DNA from: an uncultured Eubacteriales bacterium
GTDB taxonomy: Bacteria > Bacillota > Clostridia > Peptostreptococcales > Anaerovoracaceae
NCBI GenBank assembly: GCA_902772685.1
Contig: CACYBO010000163.1
Location: forward strand, 1 to 10,920
Direction: 5' to 3'
Length of the DNA: 10,920 nucleotides
Part shown: in pieces, positions 6,466 to 10,920 of the stretch
How positions within the stretch are numbered: the first letter of the stretch is position 1
How the letters are laid out: each line of letters begins with the position of its first letter
Notes under the pieces: generated by a model
The model's database searches: none
Told to the model about the DNA's origin: nothing
What the model saw: only the letters and a program-made list of their open reading frames with translations
Made by a program: the position numbers and the translations under genes

Positions 6466-7379
6466 TCTGCCAATCCCCTTTTCGCTTCAATATCATTCAA
6501 GTATGCCGATAAATTGAATGGATACATTGTATCATATCTTCGGAACCATGTTAACTGTCTTTTCGCATAATGCCTTGTATTTTTTTTGATTCTTTCAACG
6601 GCTTCCTCCAACGATGTTTCACCGTTCAGATAATCGATGATTTCCTTATATCCGATTCCCTTCATGGATATGTCATCGGATGTCAGACCCATCCCGGTAA
6701 GAGAACGGACCTCATCGACAAGGCCCCGTTCTATCAGGATGTCAACTCTCTCATTTATTCTTCTGTATAGTTCATCTCTGTCCCTCGTAAGGCATACCAT
6801 AAGGGGATTGTAGTCCTTGTTTTCGGAAATCCCGTCGTTGAATGGACGGAGTTCCCCCTCCCCCGCTTTTAAGCGTTCAATGGCTCTGATGATCTTTTTA
6901 GTATTATTAGGATGGATGCGTTCTGCAGCCGCAGGATCCAATTCTCTGAGTATTCCATGCAGTGCGTCCTGACCTTCTGATTCCGCAAGTTCATTCAGCT
7001 GATCACGAAGCGCATTGTCGCCGGAAACAAAGGAAAAATCCATTTCATACAGGATGGAATTCAGGTAAAGTCCTGTTCCCCCTGAAATTATCGGAAGTCT
7101 TCCTCTCGACATAATGTCATTGATCGCATCCCGGGCCAGTTTCTGATAACGGGCCACGGAAAAGTCTTCACGGGGATCAATAAAATCTATGAGATGATGA
7201 ACTGCCTGTTCCCTCTCCTCCGGTGTCGGCTTAGCGCTTCCAATGTCCATATATTTATAGAGCTGCATGGAATCACAGGAAACGATTTCACCGTTGAATG
7301 CCTTTGCAGCTTCTATTGCGTATTCAGTTTTTCCCACCGCCGTTGGGCCGGCAATGACAAGAATCCGTTTATCTTCCAT
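6444..7379 (-). CDS. miaA: tRNA dimethylallyltransferase MiaA
   Basis: MiaA transfers the dimethylallyl group from DMAPP to N6 of adenosine 37 in tRNAs that read UNN codons, giving i6A37 and improving codon-anticodon pairing and frame maintenance. The 311 residues are normal family length. The P-loop GPTAVGKT is at 11-18. The catalytic CDSMQLYKYMDIGSAKPT region starts at 35, with the conserved Asp at 36. Also present are HHLID (61-65), SVARYQKLA (74-82) and ISGGTGLYLNS (98-108). The C-terminal swinging-domain signatures KGIGYKEIIDYL and NTRHYAKRQLTWFRR are both there. ATG at 7377-7379 lies 34 bp after the mutL stop. No strong ribosome binding site is visible, only a GGAA far upstream. The 3' end overlaps the recombinase gene by 22 bp. 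In many Bacillota hfq follows miaA, but here the overlap leaves no room for it. Confidence 0.97.
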   Translation of the reverse strand: MEDKRILVIAGPTAVGKTEYAIEAAKAFNGEIVSCDSMQLYKYMDIGSAKPTPEEREQAVHHLIDFIDPREDFSVARYQKLARDAINDIMSRGRLPIISGGTGLYLNSILYEMDFSFVSGDNALRDQLNELAESEGQDALHGILRELDPAAAERIHPNNTKKIIRAIERLKAGEGELRPFNDGISENKDYNPLMVCLTRDRDELYRRINERVDILIERGLVDEVRSLTGMGLTSDDISMKGIGYKEIIDYLNGETSLEEAVERIKKNTRHYAKRQLTWFRRYDTMYPFNLSAYLNDIEAKRGLAEWLEKRL

Positions 7380-7413
7380 CGTATTTTACTGTAATCTACT
7401 GTATTCCTGCAGT

Positions 7414-9195
7414 CTACGCACGTTTGAACATGCGTTCCAACTCGTACAGGGTCATTTTGATGAATGTAGGTCTTCCGTGCGGGCAGGAGAACGGATTGCG
7501 GCAGGCTTTGAGCTGATCGATGAGAGCGTTAATTTCGGATTCATCGAGAACATCGCCCCCTTTTACAGCAGATTTGCAGGATCTGGTAATGATTTTATCC
7601 AGAATTCTGTAATTCGTCAGATCAGGTTTATCGCTCAATGCCCCGAACAGGTCATTCAGGAAAGCCTCTGCCTCCGACATTTCCATAAAAGCAGGTATTT
7701 CCCGCACGATATATGTGTTGTTGCCGAAGAAATCGATGTCATATCCCATAGAACGGACCTTGTCGATCCACTCCCCTTCTGTTGATGTGACATCAGAGGA
7801 GACAGCGAGTGAAATAGGAACAAGCAGCTGCTGGGAATACTTTTCCGCCGCGTTGTACTGATCCTTCAGCTTTTCATAGAAAACTCTCTCATGTGCTGCG
7901 TGCTGATCGATCATATAAAAACAGTCATCATCCTGAGCGAGGATATAAGTGTTAAAGACAGCTCCGATGATTCTTAAATCTTCAAAATCAAAGGGTTTAT
8001 TGACTGCTTCAGGTACTGGATCCGGTGTTTCCTGCCGATGTGATTCAGTAAATTTGTCCTCTCTAATAGTAGACAATATAGATTTTATGTCAATTTTAGA
8101 CTGTTCACTCGAGATTTCAGGTTTAACTGCTTTTTTCACTTCATAATGGAAACTATCTTCGTTCATCTGAGCAGATGAATCGTACTTCTGAACAGAAACA
8201 ATTGGTACGGCCCGTTCACCCATCAAAGCTTCCCGTACAGCCTCTGTGACAAAGTCTTCCACCTCGCTGTTGTCGTCAAATCGGATCTGCTTTTTCGTCG
8301 GATGAATATTGACATCCAGTTTTTCCGGAGGCATTGCGAGGAATATAAAAGCAATCGGGAACCTTCCTTTGAACATTCTTTCGGCGTACGCACGATCCAG
8401 TGCCCTCTCGAGGACTGAACTCGCTATAATTCTGCCGTTGACACAGAATATCTGTCTGTTTCTGGAAGGAAGCGTCTTGTCCGGCGGTGAGACGTGCGCC
8501 TTAAGGGTGAACCCTCCCGCGCTCTTTTCGACCGGAATGAGCCCTTCTCCTATGTCTTTGCCGTAGATGTTGATGATATTCGCGAGTATATTGCCTTTGC
8601 CGGACGTGGTGAACACCCTGTTCTTTCCGTTTATCATGCTGAAGCGGACATCAGGGTACGAAAGCGCGATGCGTGAAACAAAATCTATGATTCTCCTCGC
8701 CTCGGCAGCATCGGATGCAAGGAATTTGTACCTTGCGGGTACATTGAAAAACAGATCCCGAACCGTGACAGTGGTCCCGTCAGGACAGCCGGTGGCGCTG
8801 TTTTCCAACACTTCTGAGCTCTCGACCACGACTCTGCGTCCTGATTTGGAATCCGCTGTTTTCGTAATCAGCTCCACTCTGGATACTGCGCATATGCTTG
8901 CCAGGGCCTCACCTCTGAAACCCAGTGTTTCAATACGGTCGAGATCATTCTCAGTCAGGATCTTGCTCGTCGCATGCCGCCTGAAGGCGATTTCCACATC
9001 TTCCGCCGTTATGCCGCTGCCGTTGTCTGTGACGCGTATATATGTCCTGCCGCCGTCTCTTATTTCAATGGTAACAGAAGAAGCGCCCGCATCGAGCGCG
9101 TTTTCCACGAGTTCTTTTACAATCGATACAGGTCTATCGATCACTTCGCCTGCGGCGATTTTGTCTGCTATGTTTTTATCTAATACCTTTATCAT
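7414..9195 (-). CDS. mutL: DNA mismatch repair protein MutL (endonuclease type)
   Basis: MutL links mismatch recognition by MutS to strand removal. The GHKL ATPase domain (1 to about 330) is complete, with KELVENALDAG (catalytic E28, Mg-binding N32), DNGSGI (57-62), ATSKI (75-79), GFRGEAL (92-98) and NVPARYKFL (151-159). A variable linker of about 330-405 follows. The C-terminal domain carries the metal-binding nuclease motif DQHAAHERVFYE (430-441), SCKSAVKGGDVL (539-550) and CPHGRPT (571-577). This MutL should therefore nick DNA itself, as in Bacillus and other organisms without MutH, and strand choice would not depend on methylation. ATG at 9193-9195 lies 17 bp after the mutS stop without a strong ribosome binding site, so coupling with mutS is likely. 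The length of 593 residues is normal. A perfect GAAC-N4-GTTC motif lies inside the gene at 7426-7437 and may be chance. Confidence 0.97.
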   Translation of the reverse strand: MIKVLDKNIADKIAAGEVIDRPVSIVKELVENALDAGASSVTIEIRDGGRTYIRVTDNGSGITAEDVEIAFRRHATSKILTENDLDRIETLGFRGEALASICAVSRVELITKTADSKSGRRVVVESSEVLENSATGCPDGTTVTVRDLFFNVPARYKFLASDAAEARRIIDFVSRIALSYPDVRFSMINGKNRVFTTSGKGNILANIINIYGKDIGEGLIPVEKSAGGFTLKAHVSPPDKTLPSRNRQIFCVNGRIIASSVLERALDRAYAERMFKGRFPIAFIFLAMPPEKLDVNIHPTKKQIRFDDNSEVEDFVTEAVREALMGERAVPIVSVQKYDSSAQMNEDSFHYEVKKAVKPEISSEQSKIDIKSILSTIREDKFTESHRQETPDPVPEAVNKPFDFEDLRIIGAVFNTYILAQDDDCFYMIDQHAAHERVFYEKLKDQYNAAEKYSQQLLVPISLAVSSDVTSTEGEWIDKVRSMGYDIDFFGNNTYIVREIPAFMEMSEAEAFLNDLFGALSDKPDLTNYRILDKIITRSCKSAVKGGDVLDESEINALIDQLKACRNPFSCPHGRPTFIKMTLYELERMFKRA

Positions 9196-9212
9196 ATCGT
9201 TAAACCATCAGA

Positions 9213-10920
9213 TCATAGGTTTTTCTTGAGGTCTTCGAGGATCTTCAGCGCCTCCGACGGTGTCGTGTTCATAAGATCCAGTGCTTTGAGCCTAGCTTTA
9301 ACCGGATCCGGCATCGTTTCAAAAAATGTCAGCTGCGTCTCTCCGGTGTTTTCCTTTACCACTTCTACATTTTCGGCCATATCGCCGCCGAGGCTGTCCA
9401 GATGGCCGCGCGCGCTTCTGAGAAGCTCATCGGGCACTCCTGCAAGCTGCGCAACATGGATGCCGTAACTCCTTGAAGCGGATCCTTCCACGATTTTGTG
9501 GAGGAATACAATATTGCCGTTATCCTCTAAGACGTCGACATTCAGGTTGCGGATTCCCTCAAGGGTGTGCTCCAACACTGTCATCTCATGATAATGTGTG
9601 GCAAACAGAGTCCGGATATGCCTTTTGCATATGTATTCAGCTGTCGCCCATGCGATGGACAGTCCGTCATAAGTGCTCGTTCCCCGGCCGATTTCATCGA
9701 GGATAACAAGACTTCTTGCAGTTGCAGAGTTCAGAATATACGCAAGTTCGCTCATCTCTACAAAGAAAGTGCTCTGCCCCTGCGCCAGGTTGTCCGATGC
9801 ACCGATTCTTGTGAATATACGGTCGCAGATGCCGATATGGGCATGACTGGCAGGAACAAAACAGCCGGCCTGAGCCATCAGTACTATCAGCGCGGTTTGC
9901 CTCATATATGTGGATTTACCGGACATATTAGGTCCTGTTATGATCAGCAATCCGGAGCTGTCCCTGTCGAGATATGTGTCGTTGGAGACGAATACGCTGT
10001 CCCTGATCGTCTGTTCTATGACGGGATGGCGTCCGTGTTCAATAGATATTACATCACCGTCATCAATGAGCGGCTTAACGTAGTCGTTTTTTTCAGCCGC
10101 CTGTGCAAAGGCTGTCAGGACATCGAGCGCGGCTACTGATTTGGATGTGCTCTGTATTTCCGCAATATACTCCTTGAGCTTGCTGCGCATATCACAGAAC
10201 AGCTCATATTCCAGTTTGTTGATTTCAGCCTCAGCATTCAGAACCAGTCTCTCTGTTTCTTTGAGCTGAGGGGTTATGAATCTCTCGCAGTTAACGAGAG
10301 TCTGTTTTCTTATGTAATCATCGGGGACAAGATCGTAGTTGGATTTTGTCACTTCGATGTAGTATCCGAATACCTTGTTGAATCCGACCTTGAGGTTCTT
10401 GATGCCGGTCCTCTCTTTTTCCGATGACTCGAGAGACGCGATCCAATGCTGTGCGTCGGCAATGGAGGCTTTGAGTTCATCCAGCTCCCGCGAATAGCCT
10501 GATTTGATCAGGCCGCCCTCTTTGATGGTGAAAGGTGGTTCGTCGACAATTCCCCTGTCGATCATGGAGCAGATATCTTCGAGCGGATATATTCCATCTC
10601 TCAGTTCTGTAATCAACTCGGATTCCAGTGAATCAAGATCCATCCTGAGTTCCGGCAGAACTCTGCAGGAGTCAGCGAGCGCCACGAGATCATGGCCGTT
10701 TGCCCTGCCGGTGGCAATTCGTCCGGCGAGTCGTTCGAAATCGTATACTTTCTTCAGGTTTTCTTTGATATTGTTTCTTATGAGAACATCGTCCAGAAGC
10801 GCTTCCACAGCATCCAGTCTCCGGTTTATCATACCGGAATGATTGAGCGGCTGCCGCAGCCAGTGCTTCATGGTCCTTGAGCCCATGGCAGTATGCGTTT
10901 TGTCCAGAACGCCGAGAAGC
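9213..10920 (-). CDS. mutS: DNA mismatch repair protein MutS, 5' end outside the window
   Basis: This is the C-terminal two thirds of MutS, which finds mispairs and small loops and signals to MutL by ATP-driven sliding. The frame is open to the right edge. The residues before the internal ATG at 10884-10886 (LLGVLDKTHTA, then MGSRTMKHWLRQPL) are the conserved core-domain signature, so that ATG is not the start. Roughly 300 N-terminal residues with the mismatch-reading Phe-x-Glu motif lie outside the window. Counting from that internal Met, visible parts are the lever and clamp, with YYIEVTKSN (175-183), Walker A GPNMSGKST (318-326), the GQSTFFVEM signature region (370-378), Walker B LVILDEIGRGTS (393-404), and the ATHYHE switch (429-434). 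The C-terminus has the short PSEALKILEDLKK helix-turn-helix/dimerisation tail. All ATPase residues are intact. It opens the long minus-strand gene series, with mutL 17 bp downstream. Confidence 0.96.
   Translation of the reverse strand, partial: LLGVLDKTHTAMGSRTMKHWLRQPLNHSGMINRRLDAVEALLDDVLIRNNIKENLKKVYDFERLAGRIATGRANGHDLVALADSCRVLPELRMDLDSLESELITELRDGIYPLEDICSMIDRGIVDEPPFTIKEGGLIKSGYSRELDELKASIADAQHWIASLESSEKERTGIKNLKVGFNKVFGYYIEVTKSNYDLVPDDYIRKQTLVNCERFITPQLKETERLVLNAEAEINKLEYELFCDMRSKLKEYIAEIQSTSKSVAALDVLTAFAQAAEKNDYVKPLIDDGDVISIEHGRHPVIEQTIRDSVFVSNDTYLDRDSSGLLIITGPNMSGKSTYMRQTALIVLMAQAGCFVPASHAHIGICDRIFTRIGASDNLAQGQSTFFVEMSELAYILNSATARSLVILDEIGRGTSTYDGLSIAWATAEYICKRHIRTLFATHYHEMTVLEHTLEGIRNLNVDVLEDNGNIVFLHKIVEGSASRSYGIHVAQLAGVPDELLRSARGHLDSLGGDMAENVEVVKENTGETQLTFFETMPDPVKARLKALDLMNTTPSEALKILEDLKKNL

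Noticed and set aside
7380..7416. Short repeats of the TACTGTA type between mutL and miaA
   Set aside because: Only two imperfect copies in a 34-bp AT-rich gap. There is no dyad, ribosome binding site or promoter pattern that would make them meaningful.
8567..9229. 220-codon open frame on the plus strand
   Set aside because: It is antisense to the N-terminal ATPase domain of mutL and has low-complexity Ser/Leu-rich sequence typical of shadow frames.

Overview
The window looks like a chromosomal segment from a Gram-positive anaerobe of the class Clostridia. The evidence is gene content and order: mutS-mutL-miaA followed by the PLP-dependent 'aluminum resistance' (methionine gamma-lyase family) gene, a YneA-like LysM gene with LexA boxes of the Bacillus/Clostridium type, AGGAG ribosome binding sites, and an endonuclease-type MutL. 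No 16S or tRNA gene is present, so a genus cannot be given. Base composition and codon use look even throughout, and nothing stands out as a recent foreign island.

Layout. Two plus-strand genes lie at the left end: the tail of a YdcZ/DUF606-type small DMT transporter (2-409), and a decayed HD-domain phosphohydrolase (436-1159) with an in-frame stop, a frameshift and apparent loss of the HD catalytic segment. They end in a hairpin and a clear intrinsic terminator (1238-1297). Everything from 1387 to the right edge is on the minus strand. Read in the direction of transcription it runs: mutS (5' end outside the window), mutL, miaA, a Xer-like tyrosine recombinase, a secreted GLUG-repeat protein, the methionine gamma-lyase family protein, a TVP38/DedA-family membrane protein, and finally a small LysM membrane protein. 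From mutS to the TVP38 gene no gap exceeds about 34 bp and several genes overlap, so this looks like one long operon. The LysM gene has its own promoter (1750-1778) with a LexA operator between -35 and -10, a second perfect operator just downstream, and a third degenerate palindrome upstream.

How the genes work together. mutS and mutL supply methyl-independent mismatch repair. miaA makes i6A37 in tRNA. The LysM protein is probably the SOS-induced cell-division inhibitor YneA, so a DNA-damage checkpoint lies at the end of a mismatch-repair cluster. The least expected part is the middle: a site-specific recombinase translationally coupled to miaA, followed three bases later by an exported beta-helical GLUG-repeat protein. 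I found no complete defence system, CRISPR array, insertion sequence or attachment site. The recombinase/GLUG pair and the three-site SOS promoter are the best leads.
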